Positions 1-10,726 of a DNA stretch of 64,000 nucleotides are shown here, one piece after another; position 1 is the first letter of the stretch; every line of letters starts with the position of its first letter. Under the pieces are notes generated by a model. The model saw only the letters and a list, made by a program, of their open reading frames with translations, did not search any database and was not told where the DNA came from. The position numbers were made by a program, and so were the translations under genes. The stretch spans positions 24,118,001 to 24,182,000 of the forward strand of contig OZ316895.1 in NCBI GenBank assembly GCA_973895155.1. The letters are read 5' to 3'. This stretch comes from Marsupella aquatica (Eukaryota > Marchantiophyta).

Positions 1-2121
1 AGTTTGTCAACCTCAGTTTGATCCTTAGCCGCAATCAACATGTCATCCACATAGAGCACCAGAATGAGCAAACCAAAAACACCATTCTTGACTGATTTCG
101 TATACACACAAGGGTCATACACCATCCTAGTGAATCCTTGTGCAAGCATGAAATCATCAAACCGCTTGTTCCACTGCCGAGGAGCTTGCTTCCATCCATA
201 CAAGGACTTAAGTAACCTGCAAGCTAAACTCTCTTGGCCCTTCTTCACAAAACCCAGTGGTTGCCTCATGAAAATTTGTTCCTCCAAGATGCCATAGAGA
301 AAAGCAGTAACAACATCCATTTGATCTAACACTAGATCAAAAAATACAACAAGTTGACACAAAATTCGTATCGTGGAATACTTGGCAACTGGAGAGAAGA
401 CCTCATTGTAATCCACTCCCTTCTCTTGAGTGAATCCCTTGGCAACAAGCCTTGCCTTGTATATCTTGTCTCCTCCATCTGAAGAGTTGTCCTTCAGCTT
501 GTAAATCTACTTGCTATCCACCACTTGTTGATCACTTGGCAGTTGCACCAGCTCCCATGTTCTATTGTCACTTAAAGATTGCAACTCCCTCTGCATCGTT
601 GCATTCCATTCATTTTTCTCGTCTGAAATGCACGCCTCATGATAAGAAGAAGGTTCTCCTTCTTCCAAGATCAGTGCTCTGTCATCATCTTCAGGTGCAA
701 TGTCAACATCATCTAACCTTGATGAATCTGTCCATTGTCCATACCTTGTAGGAGCTCGAGTAGTACGTCTTGATTTTCTAGTTGATGATTCTGGTTGATC
801 TTGTTCTGTTGGTTGAATTTGAGGTATTCCAACAACAACTTGCTCCTTTTGTTCCAATACCGGAACCAGCTCTATTCTCGGAGCACCTCCTTCATTTATG
901 TCATGAAAACTCTCATGACCAATCTCCCCCACAACATGGTCCAGGATAGGAGATTTACCTTTGTCAGTACGGGAAGCCTGAGCATTCTCCCCCTCCTTTG
1001 ATGATTTGGATTCATTAAAGGATACATCTCTACTGACAAGCAATGTACAAGCTTCTGGATCCCATAGCCTGTAACCTTTCACACCTGGTTGATAACCAAG
1101 AAAAAGACACTTCTTGGAAGTAGAATCTAGTTTAGATCGATTCTGCTTAGGTGTGAGAGCATATGCATCACTTCCAAAGACTCTCAAAACCTGATAGTCT
1201 GCGTGCCGTCCATACCTTATTTCAAACGGCGTCTTGAAATTGATTGCACTTGAAGGAGAAAGATTTACCAAATAAGCTGCCGTATTTATAGCTTCAGCCC
1301 AAAATTTATGCGGTAAACCTGATTGGCTCAACATACTCCTCGATCGCTCCAATAGTGTTTGGTTTAGCCGCTCACAAACACCATTTTGTTGAGGAGTATA
1401 AACTGTCGTGAGATGATGAGTAATCCCTTGCTCTGCACAATATAGTTCAAATTCACTTGAACTGTACTCCCCGCCGTTATCTGATCGCAGATATCTCACC
1501 TTGGATCCAGTCTGATTCTCAATTTGGGCTTTCCACTTCTTAAAAGTGCCAAAAACTTCAGACTTGGCGTGTAGAAATGTGATCCACACATATCGTGAGT
1601 AATCATCAATGAACGTGACATAGTACAATTTTCCAGAAAGTGAGGGAGTTGGGGCTGGACCCCACACATCACTATGTACATACTCAAGTATAGCTTTGGT
1701 ATTGTGAGTTCTAACACCAAAGGTTCTCCTGTGCTGCTTCCCAAGCACATAGTGTTCACAAAAATCTAGCTTAGTAGATTCCAAATTAGAAAGAAGTCCT
1801 TTCCTACGAAGTACCGCCAAACCCTTTTCACTCATGTGTTTCAATCTGCAGTGCCATAACTGAGTCATCTCGCCTTGAGATCTAGTTACATTGGCTTCTT
1901 CACAAATCACGTTGCCCTTGCCTCCATTTCCTCAACGGGATCTCCTCCTCACTGCTAGACTCCTCCCGAGTCGATAGCAGATGATCTAGGCCCATAGCAC
2001 AAAGAATTCCCTTAACCTGCTTCTCCCATAGCAAATAATCTGTGCGCCCATCATATTTTTCCACCTCAAACTTGACACCTCCAAACTTGGATACCATCGT
2101 TGTCCTCCCAACGTTCTCCAC
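1..2121 (-). pseudogene. Ty1/Copia gag-pol polyprotein relic, truncated by window edge
   Basis: Reading leftward, a gag-like start at 2121 (motif KYDGRTDYLLWEKQVKG) runs to about 1920. It then passes directly into the pre-integrase region (LWHCRLKHMSEKGL), so the middle of gag, its zinc knuckle and the protease are missing. The integrase core follows, with HSDVWGP, LRSDNGGEYSS and the ERLNQ glutamate. Next comes the usual LGYQPGVKGYRLWDP segment, then reverse transcriptase from about 506 to 1 with KARLVAKGFTQ, DVVTAFLYG and the catalytic YVDDML near the edge. A TAG at about 507-509 interrupts the RT at a site where the family normally has Trp (CKWIYKL), which fits a G-to-A change. The pre-integrase zinc site has Tyr where the second Cys is expected. 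The order gag, integrase, RT defines Copia. The element cannot be autonomous in this form. Confidence 0.93.
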
Positions 2122-3783
2122 GTGCTATTGTTGTGCTGCTCCCTATATGCTTTTTCCTTCCTTCCTTCTCGTTGACTCAAATCCAAATCACGAAAAAATG
2201 TCGTTTTTTGCAACTTTCCAAAAAACTTGAAACTTATCACCGCCACTTAGCCCACCAACCTAGCAAGCCAACGCTGAAATCCAAAATTGAAATCGAGTTC
2301 CGACGAAAAACTTTTTCACGTTTCGGTCGGGGTGGGTAAAACTCAAAAATTCTTCCCCGTTTTGACCACCTTGGGGAATAAGAAAAATTCCAAGTACCAC
2401 CCGTCGTCGGAAATTCAAATCGAGTGGTGCACCGCGTTGCTAGCTTCAGTGGCTACGTTCTCGCCAAAAAATATCCGAAAAAAGTTACCGTTCGGACCTT
2501 GGAATCTTCGACTAAAGGCCAAAAAACAGCTCTCTGTTTTTTCGGAATATTCCTTGGACTATGCAACAGGTCTCACAGGGGGCCGTTCCCCCTGTCCAAG
2601 CGGTTAATTTGGTGGGTCACCGGGCCCGGGATGCCGTTTAACGAATGAGGAGCCTGGAAAGGATTAAAAAACTGGGCCTAAGGGGGTTTAAGCCCCTTAA
2701 CACAAAAATATTGTCTTAAAAAAGGCGCATCCGCGTATAGGCGACGCGTGACGGGCCAGGCAGTGCACAGGGGGCCGGGGAGTAAAAAACCGAGTCAAAA
2801 TGGGCAGGGATGGAGCTGCGACGGCCGGGACGTCCGCGACGGCCACGACCGTCGGGACGTCTGGGACATCCGTGCCGGCTGCGACGTCCGCGCTGGCCGT
2901 GACGTCTAGGATGGCCGGGACGTCCGGGACGTCCGCGATGGGAGTATTAGCGAGGAGGAGGAGGGGGTCGCCAACGGGGTATTGACAGGGGTGCAAGGGT
3001 CGGGAGGGTGTGTATACACACCACCAAAAAGGTCTTATTCTAAGGCAAAATGTGCACAAAAAATAAATTTGTTGGGTTACTCACACTGCCGTTATCACTT
3101 TTCACCAGATAAAGACTAGTTGTCGACGGGAAATGTTACCGAATTGCACCGGCACCGTTTGCAACTCTAGCAAAGTAAAAAATTCCTGTCATGACTCCTT
3201 CACTCCGCATCAAGTGTCAATCTTGGACTCAAAATGACCACTGCACTGCGATCTCTCCGTTGAGCCGTTGCACTTCCCGTTTCTTCCTTTGAGTCGAACG
3301 CAACGACAAGAAACCCCGCTTCAGTCAAAAGAAGACTCCATAGCTAGTCAGAAACTCAGAACGGCTCTTTTGCCTGGTACATCGCACTCACTACACCCTC
3401 GATAGCATACCAGCTACCGAAATGATCAGCTTTGCCCGATCTACGATTTGAGCTAAAGGTTGTGACGCCTCGCGCACCACAAAGCTCACACCGTCGGGAA
3501 AACAATCTCAGTTCTCCCCCAAAAGAACCGTCGAAGAAAACCGTTGAACACGAATCACAAAAAATCCAGAACGACGGAAACGTGAATTCCTCTACACCAC
3601 GAACTCCGTTCAGAGATTTCTTTGCACCGTCGGAAAGCCCTTGCCCCGATCTATCCGTTGAGCCCAACACCTCCAAGTTCCATGCGATAGATGTTCCTGA
3701 AATCCACCAACTCTAACCGCTGGAAAAACCGTCACCAACACATCACGAAAATTTTGATCACCTCAACGTCACCTCCCAGGCTT
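2122..3783 (-). mobile_element. Unusually long leader between Copia PBS and gag
   Basis: About 1.66 kb separates the primer-binding site from the gag-like start, far longer than the short leaders usual in Copia elements. It contains small ORFs with no recognised similarity (for example 3676-3356 on the minus strand) and a GC-rich repeat patch at 2806-2945. It may hold an insertion or captured sequence. That it belongs to the element is inferred from its position between PBS and gag. Confidence 0.45.
2806..2945. repeat. GACGTC-rich short degenerate repeat
   Basis: The hexamer GACGTC or close variants recurs about nine times in 140 bases, mixed with GGCCGGGACGTCC and GCGACGTCCGCG-type units. 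It is far more GC-rich than the flanks and looks like a small decayed minisatellite. Small ORFs across it are repeat artefacts rich in Val, Ala, Asp and Pro. Confidence 0.6.
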
Positions 3784-3795
3784 GCTCTGATACCA
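3784..3795 (-). other. Copia primer-binding site (initiator tRNA-Met type)
   Basis: The minus strand reads TGGTATCAGAGC, the standard tRNA-Met primer-binding site of plant Copia elements. It lies two bases inside a CA-ending LTR boundary at 3798, which fixes the orientation as minus and agrees with the gag-pol orientation. Confidence 0.85.
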
Positions 3796-3797
3796 AT

Positions 3798-4129
3798 TGT
3801 TGAACTAAGACGTCATTCGCAACGACCATACAACCATGACTCATTCCATGCACACGTAGTCGACACAATCTCTATGTGGTTCACCTCTTCTCCAAGGCTA
3901 CGTACACACGAACACTCAAGCTTTACTTCAAGAGTAGACGAACACACATGCTCTCTCTCTTCCTCCTGTTGCTCTGTTACAATGAGTAAGCACCACACAC
4001 CAATGGCTTACACTAGCCCTGGTATATACAAGGTCACACACGACTAACCTAACCTCAGCTAAGATCCTAACTGTGGTTAGCCTAAGTGCCGTAACCTATG
4101 AGTCACAAGACTAAGAGCAATCCTTAACA
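3798..4129 (-). mobile_element. Probable 5' LTR of the Copia element
   Basis: On the minus strand this 332-base segment starts TGTTAAGG and ends GTTCAACA, giving TGTT...AACA termini. It abuts the primer-binding site. A TATATA-like box lies about 100 bases in (complement of GGTATATACAAGG near 4020). The 3' boundary is firm because of the PBS. The 5' boundary is the best TG start seen, but the second LTR is outside the window, so it cannot be confirmed by comparison. Confidence 0.55.
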
Positions 4130-4989
4130 AGAAGTTCTATGGTCGCCTTTAACTCTGGTGGCTAGTGCACTGGCATCCGCTCTGAAATAGCATAACTCAA
4201 GGGTTGTTTCAAGAAGGCCAAAGAGCCAGAAAGCCCAAGAATCCCTTACGACAGCAACAGAACTAAAGCCTTAGTGAGCAACAAACTGAAAGGATTAGTA
4301 AACCTCTGGAGTGAACAATGAATGTGGGAGGATCACTAAGAGGAAATTGTATGGAGGTCCTCACACCAAGAGCCTTGGCACCACAAGAAATAGTGGATGT
4401 CTAACTCTCTATAGTAGTATAGACACCCAGGTTTTATCTAAGAATGGTTACAAATTAAGGATATGATAATTTGCAATCAAAGTCTATTACACATAACTTA
4501 CTCCCTATGGTAAAGTCATATTTATCCCCAAACCAAAAACTTTAATATATGTAGACTATATTTATGAATAGGGACACGCATGGGAGGCTCTTAGGGTTAA
4601 CTCTTAGGTCTTGGATTAATCCTTCGTCTAATCGGCATTAGGGACTTAATGAGGAATAGATGCAATTAATCTGCCTAGCATATCAAGGAGCAAGGAAGTG
4701 ATCTTCTGTGAGACTCATGCTCATTCTTGAGGGAACAAGGTAGGTAGAGCAAGGCAGCTAGGTTAGCAACCTTTGAGCTTGTACAAGGAGGCTTGGTGTG
4801 GCTATGGTAGCCAGAGCTTAGTAAAACTTGTCTATTCCCATGGAGGTCACCTTGGCCAAGGTGAATCACAGATCTCTCATCTCGGTGTGATCTTGCTTGT
4901 TGGTTCTTTCATATGTATGTGTCACTGGTTTTTTGAATAGAGTCTGGGCAGAGACAACCTTTCTTGTGCATCTGCATGGGTATTCCAGC
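4130..4989. other. Intergenic, no gene recognised
   Basis: AT-rich sequence between the Copia LTR and the Harbinger element. No ORF with recognisable similarity and no clear repeat was seen. Confidence 0.5.
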
Positions 4990-6047
4990 TAAGAGCATCC
5001 ACACCAGTTTGCCGGTTGCGGGCTGGCATTCATTTTTTCCAAGTTGTTATTGAGGCCTCGACCTATGGATCCAGGAATGGCAAAACGCGTCTTGCACCGG
5101 TTGCAACTTTTGGGCCTGAAAAGTTTGAGTTCACCATGGTTTGAAACTGATGCGGGTGCAGTTTGGACCTACGATTCTGTGAGACTCCATGGGAGTTCAA
5201 ATCTCAAAATGAAATTGTTGTCAAATTAAACAAGAAGCTCGTTCTGCTGCAAGAGCTTCACAGCCGGGCAGAGAGAGGGAGTTGGAGAGCAGGATCGAGG
5301 TGGAGTGTCGTGAAATTCCCCATGAAGTTTAGGAAGGCATGGATCAATTGGAGACAGTCAAGAAGAATTTGAGGCAGCAGATGGAAGTATGGAACACTGA
5401 ATTGGAATAAGAAGAAAGTTTTTGGCAGGAGGCATTATTTGTAGGACCTACGTCCATACAAAATCTTCAAACATACAAAATCTTCAAACTAGGACAATGA
5501 AATGGCAACACAGAGGTGGTTCGTTGTCTAGCAAGAGGGGCAATAAAGATCAAAGGAGAGAGCGTGGGCACCAGATGATTATGGATGATTACTTTGTAGC
5601 AAACTGTACCTACGATGATAGGGATTTTTGAAGAAGGTTCAGGATGACCAGGAGGCTCTTTCGGAAGATTTTGGATGCAATCTGTGCCCATGATCAATTT
5701 TTTCAGCAGAGACATTATGCTGCAAAGAAAATTGGTGAACAATGACTTATTTAAATGTCTTGGACCGGTCGCCTCTGGTCAATGATCGATTGCACGACCA
5801 GTATGATCAGGTATCCTACATTGTGAATAGTACAAATTACAAAAGAGCATATCTCTTGGTAGATGACATTTATCCAAAGTGGTCTTGCTTTGCAACAACA
5901 ATTTGCCAGCCCCAAATTGAGAAGAAGTGTTTTAATGCTAAATGTCAAGAAAGCTGCAGAGAGGATGTTGAAAGAGCATTTGGAGTGCTACAAGCTAGAT
6001 GGGGATTGTGAGGCAACCAGCAAGATCATGGCATTTACAAAGAGTTA

Positions 6048-8572
6048 CTAATTGTCACCTGCTTATCAAACGATTTACACGACAAATACGTATTTACTCC
6101 TACTAAAATCATTTGTTATCGTATGACGGGAACGTGGAGGGACGCTATTAGGATTCTATTGCATGTAGGATGAGTATGTTTATTACCGCTCCCGGAAATG
6201 TAGTTTTTGATCAAGTCTACCGACTAGTCCCGTTGCTTTTGATCAAGTCCCATGGACTACGCCACACACACACTTCTACTGGTCGTTGGTGGAGTGTTGT
6301 CACCACCCCCTACTCACATGGTCGACCAATCCGTGCAAGGATTCCTTAGACGCTTCTTGGGAAAGAACACAATCGTGAGCCGGAAAAGATAACGCCACAC
6401 CAAAACTTGAGGAATCAAACCAAATCCATATCTTTTGGCAAAAAGTGGTAACACATTGCAAGGACAACCCGGCCTCCTGCCGTCTGCCCAACTCCTGCCT
6501 CACTGGAGCAAGTGCTACACCTCTACATCACTACTCTGGTTTGAATTCCCCTTCTGGCTATGAGCTTACTTCCCTAGCACCAACACTAGACTGAGTTCCC
6601 CCCCCCCCTCACTACTACGGGGCTCACCCCCTAAATACTCAAAACAACACACCAAAGCACCCCTCACGGAGTGGCAACAACAGCGGCAACCCTAGCGGCA
6701 CCGCCAAAAATATCTAAGAGATAAACTAACCTAAAGCGTGCGGCACACACACGCTGTGAAAAACCCTAGCCCACTACGGTACCAACGATGCCTTCGCCGG
6801 TACCAACCGTAATCATCCATAGTCTCGGGGAAGTGAGGGGGCCACTCATGGTCGAAACCTCAAATATGTCCAACTACTCCCCTGAGGAGAGCCCTGGATA
6901 GCTCTGCTCCTCATGATCACGAATCACCAACCCGCTCCCAAAACAGACGTCAAACGACCAAGTTATGGTCGTTTTAGTATCACTTACTGACCAACTTCGT
7001 CGGGCCCTATCTTCCTCATCCTGGCTCCGTTTGAGGAGCGCCGCCTCTTGTTGGAATCAGCTCCGCGAGCTCTTTTCAAAAAGCCCATGAGTGCCCACTT
7101 CCAAAAACATTTCAAAGTCAAGAGGTCGTACGGCCACCCTAGTCCTTCTCCTCACTCACGGTGCCATGGCTTGAGCCCCGTGAGTTGGTCTCCTCATCAG
7201 TCCTCCTCCTCCTCACTCACGGTGCCCTGACTTGAGCCCCGTGAGTTGGTCTTCTCATCAGTCCTCCTCCTCCTCACTCACGGTGCCTTGGCTTGAGCCC
7301 CGATCCTCCTGTTCGCCACCACCGGTTCGTTGTAAAAGGAGGGGGCCCCTATAATTGTCGAAACCAAAATTTTCTCAGAATTCACTTCTGAAAACATATC
7401 TGAGGAGCCCTCCTTTTCCTGATCACGGCTCCATAAACGGTGCACAAAACGGAGGTCAAACGGCCAAGATATGATTGTTTAAGTTTTTACGGGGTACCGT
7501 CTCCCTTCGTTTCGTCCGTACAACATGTTTCCCCCGGCTTTGCAAAACACGGATCACGGTTTCCCCGTATGTGCTACTACCTCCTCCTTCCCTTGCAAAG
7601 CTAGGACCTCCTTCCGTATGGACGTCTGTACGGCCTCAAAACCATCGTATTTTCAAAAAACGCGATTTGTCGTATCTCCTCCGTCTTAGCTCCGTTTCGG
7701 CCGTGTGACACATCGTTGGATTCAGCTCGGAGAGCTCTTCCCAACAAGCCCATAGACTCCTGATTTTGAGATGGTCAAAAATCTAATGTTCGTACAACCA
7801 GGGTCCGTACACACGTTGAAAGCAAGCACAAGAGGGAAAGGGTTTAGGGTTTAGGTATGGATGGAAACCCCACAAGTGAGAATAGAGAAAAAGGGAAAGA
7901 AGAAAGTGTGAGGGCCCCTTCTACGGTGGCCCTTCTACGGTGGGGAAGGGAAAGAGAGCAACAAAAAAACATGTGAGGACCACACAAAGGGTGAAGGGGA
8001 ACACAAGTGTGGGAACCCCTTCCTTCTAAGGGCCCTCCCACCATCACTACTCCAAGATTGTCTAGTTTACCGTTTTACGGGCGTTGAGGTCCCTCTAGAT
8101 GTCACTGTTTGACATAGACCTAAAATCAACTAGAGAACCTAAGTTTCGCATGGGGCTCATTGAGGGCTTCAAAATGAATCCAAACATGACCATGTTTGGA
8201 ATAGTACTAGCGCAGCAACGTCTGTTTTAAGTTTCAACGTTTTCTATATTTTGATCATTCTTCCCGTTTTGCGCCTTATGTGGAGCCTCCGACCAGCCCC
8301 CACCCCTCCAAGATGCCCACACCTTGGCTCCAAGTCCTTGGGCTGCCTTGTGGCCTCCTTGTACCCCCTCAATGGTTCCCTTGTCATACATCACCGCCCG
8401 ACACCCCTCTCAACTCCGACCTCCGGTTGTCGCATCCATTTATTAGAACTAACAAAAATAAAAAATTTGAAAATCCAAGCACTTTTACTACACCTACTTG
8501 TCTTTCTACTCATATACGCAATTATAAGTCATCACTAAGTTACTACCGGGTTTGGGGCCCTGTCACACTAAT
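6048..8572. mobile_element. Nested TGT...ACA element (probable long solo LTR) with CTAAT duplications
   Basis: The insert 6053-8567 (2515 bases) starts TGTCACC and ends GTCACA. It is flanked by CTAAT at 6048-6052 and 8568-8572. It sits inside a transposase codon run, and its removal rejoins that run in frame, so the boundaries are well supported. TG...CA ends and a 5-base duplication are typical of LTR retrotransposon integration. No internal gag-pol coding or pair of LTRs was seen, so a long solo LTR or a non-autonomous LTR derivative is the most likely reading. Small ORFs inside show no recognisable similarity. Confidence 0.78.
7138..7303. repeat. 61-base tandem repeat, about 2.7 copies, within nested element
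   Basis: The motif CTCACTCACGGTGCC begins at 7151, 7212 and 7273, giving an exact 61-base period. Each unit continues with TTGAGCCCCGTGAGTTGGTC and a TCCTCC-rich linker. Confidence 0.85.
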
Positions 8573-8848
8573 ATTCTCATGACATGCGTCATTCTCCACA
8601 ACATCATAATTGAAGATGAGAGAGGGGAAGAGCACAAAGATTTTTGGGCAGAGGCTCCTGTTTTGACTTTGTGTAGAGGGATGATGCCTTGGAATGACTA
8701 CCTAGCTACAATTGACAACCTAGCTGCAATTGGTGACTTGGAAAGTCATAGTTGACATTACAGTTTGAGGAATGACCTCATTGAACATCTTTGGAAGAGA
8801 AAGGGTGAGGTGAGATTGGCAGAATGGGTGAGACAGATGGGCAAGTAA

Positions 8849-9438
8849 GTTTTAGAATTAGAGAGTGAAACTTTCCACAAATTGCAAATATCTACAGTAG
8901 GGCTATTTCCTTGGAGTTTGTACTACAAATGTGCTATTTGTAAAATGAATTTGCAATCTTTAATGTACAATACACATGTGCAATTTGCATGCAAATTTAA
9001 GAAATCTGCCGTTGGCATTGTCAAGTCTCAATGTATAGTTGATGCAATTCAAAGCTCATAGTTAATTGTTGGTGCAAATCAAATTTTGAGCAAGCGCAGG
9101 TGTCTGGATGATTTTTGAAGAGTTACCATAGTGGCATGGATAATTATGCAGAAAACCATCAAATTAAGAAACAAGAAGCACTTGCAGTGGATTTATCTTG
9201 CTCAGTGACACAAAAAGAATTGTCAACATCACCATAGAAGCGATCATACTCTGTTGCCTTTATTGAAGAAAGAAAATGACAATTACATTGACCACGAAGG
9301 TCCTTTCATTGCAGGCCCATACTGCAATATTAATTACTCAAAAATGTAGACCATTGTCAAACTGTGGAGTTTGCACATACTCTGGATCCACATTGTCAAA
9401 ATCAGGATGCTGCACGTATTTTGGATCCACATCGTCAA
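8849..9438. other. Harbinger interior without recognised coding
   Basis: Sequence between the convergent transposase and second-ORF relics. It is AT-rich, and no ORF with similarity was found. Confidence 0.5.
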
Positions 9439-10480
9439 CTACATTTGGGGTGAAACTTGGTTGTGGAACTGGTAGCAAAGTTCTGGATGTTGAAGGGGTA
9501 GCACGTTGAGCAATATTTTGGCCATCTCATCCTCCATCCACAACGCCATAAAATCCATCTTGGTTGGAGTAAGATAATATATTGGCATAATCAACATGTT
9601 CATCAAGGATTGTGTCTCCATAACTCTCAATCGCTCAGGACCAGTCTCTACCATCAATTTTGAGCTTGTGCAAAGATTTGAGATCATCTTCTTGTGTCGT
9701 TGCTTTCTTGGCAGCTTCCTTTCCCATCTTCGTTCCTGGGGGGTCTCTAATTGACATATCCTGTGCAACTGCCATCATCCCATTGCTCTCTCTGTCTCCC
9801 GTCAGATTCAATAGCACCATCTGGTGAGGGAGTATCATTCTCCTTGTCCCCTTGGTCAGCAACAATATCCCTCTACTTTCGCTTTGGTGGCTGCTTCCCG
9901 TTCTTCGTTCCTGGTGTCATCACATCTTGAGGCATTGCCCACCGTGGGCAATCTTTCACAATGTGGTAGCAGACAGTAAAAGCAAACTCCTTGCCCTTGG
10001 GATGGTGCTACTTGTACAGCTCCTTTGCCTTCTCCAATGTGTCTTCAGAGTTGGTTCTAGAGATGTCGAGATCTTCTACAACTTGAAAACATCCAATAAA
10101 TCTAGAAACATCCTTTCAAACTTCACCCCACTTTGATTCAAGGGACTTCGCAGTTCTCATCTTGGTGCCTCCCGGTTTGTTTTTGTCGTACTAGTGTTCC
10201 CCAATCCTCTCCCAAACCAACGCAGGGATCTTGAGATATTGTCAAGACAGTAGCTATAGCACAGTTGCTTCAATTTGGGGTCACTAAATTTTTTTCCTCG
10301 TGCTTCCATGTGTAGAAAGCCTTGTTGAGTGCAAAGCATTGTTATTGCACGTACAAGCTTTGCACGGTGAAATTGGGACCACGAGCTTTGTTACAGTACT
10401 GCAGACCGTGAATAGTATGACTCGAAGCTTCATTCCAATCCTTGAAGCTTGTCTCAATCTCCCACGCATTGTTGGCAGAG
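9439..10480 (-). pseudogene. PIF/Harbinger second ORF (Myb/SANT-like, NAM-associated type) relic
   Basis: On the minus strand near 10030-9930 the translation reads EKAKELYK, stop, HHPKGKEFAF, then CYHIVKDCPRWAMPQD. This is the characteristic alternation of the plant Harbinger companion ORF (A-LY, K-F-F, CW-ILK-PKW). It is followed by a Lys/Arg-rich stretch (GTKNGKQPPKRK) and further charged sequence down to 9439. Several stops and frame changes break it. In the family this protein helps the transposase bind DNA and enter the nucleus. Its orientation is opposite to the transposase, so the two genes converge. The N-terminal SANT part is too degraded to delimit. Confidence 0.7.
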
Positions 10481-10726
10481 GTGCGGGAGGGAAATTTCAA
10501 GTTGTGCCAGATGCAAACATGTGGCAGGCTGCAGGACGTTGATCATATTTGCCAAGGCTCGGGCTGGAAGTTTCCCGCTCAGGCATGGAAAAGTATTTTT
10601 GCCTGGGCCTGGATGTGGTTTACAGATGCCGACCTCTGATGCATGCAACGTTTTTGTCACCTGGCCTAGAAAGGGTAATTATACAGGTTCCGTACTAGTT
10701 ACAAGGCACCGGTGCAGATACTCTAA

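Larger units (their letters stand above)
5500..8848 (+). pseudogene. PIF/Harbinger DDE transposase pseudogene split by insertion
   Basis: The N-terminal part has the family signature RERGHQMIMDDYFV, then RRFRMTRRLFRKI. The middle part has NVLDRSPLVNDRL, YLLVDDIYPKWSCF and DVERAFGVLQARW. The C-terminal part, after 8568, has MTCVILHNIIIEDERG and LRNDLIEHLWKRKG. Lesions, left to right: TGA at 5629-5631 (CGA expected); an internal deletion near 5735 that removes most of the catalytic core; a one-base deletion near 6004, after RWG and before IVR; the 6053-8567 insertion; and TGA at 8753-8755 (again CGA expected). Skipping the insertion plus one CTAAT copy restores an open frame reading VTNILMTCVILHN. 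The gene is clearly dead. Confidence 0.9.
4990..10726 (+). mobile_element. PIF/Harbinger DNA transposon (decayed) with TAA target duplications
   Basis: The element body is 4993-10723. The left end begins GAGCATCCACACCAG. The right end, read as reverse complement, begins GAGTATCTGCACCGG. About 12 of the first 16 bases match, and the mismatches are all transitions, as expected from methylated-cytosine decay. A TAA trinucleotide lies immediately outside each end (4990-4992 and 10724-10726), the TSD type of the PIF/Harbinger superfamily. Inside are a plus-strand transposase relic and a minus-strand second-ORF relic, the standard two-gene content. A nested 2.5-kb element interrupts it, so the original length was about 3.2 kb. 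Confidence 0.8.
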
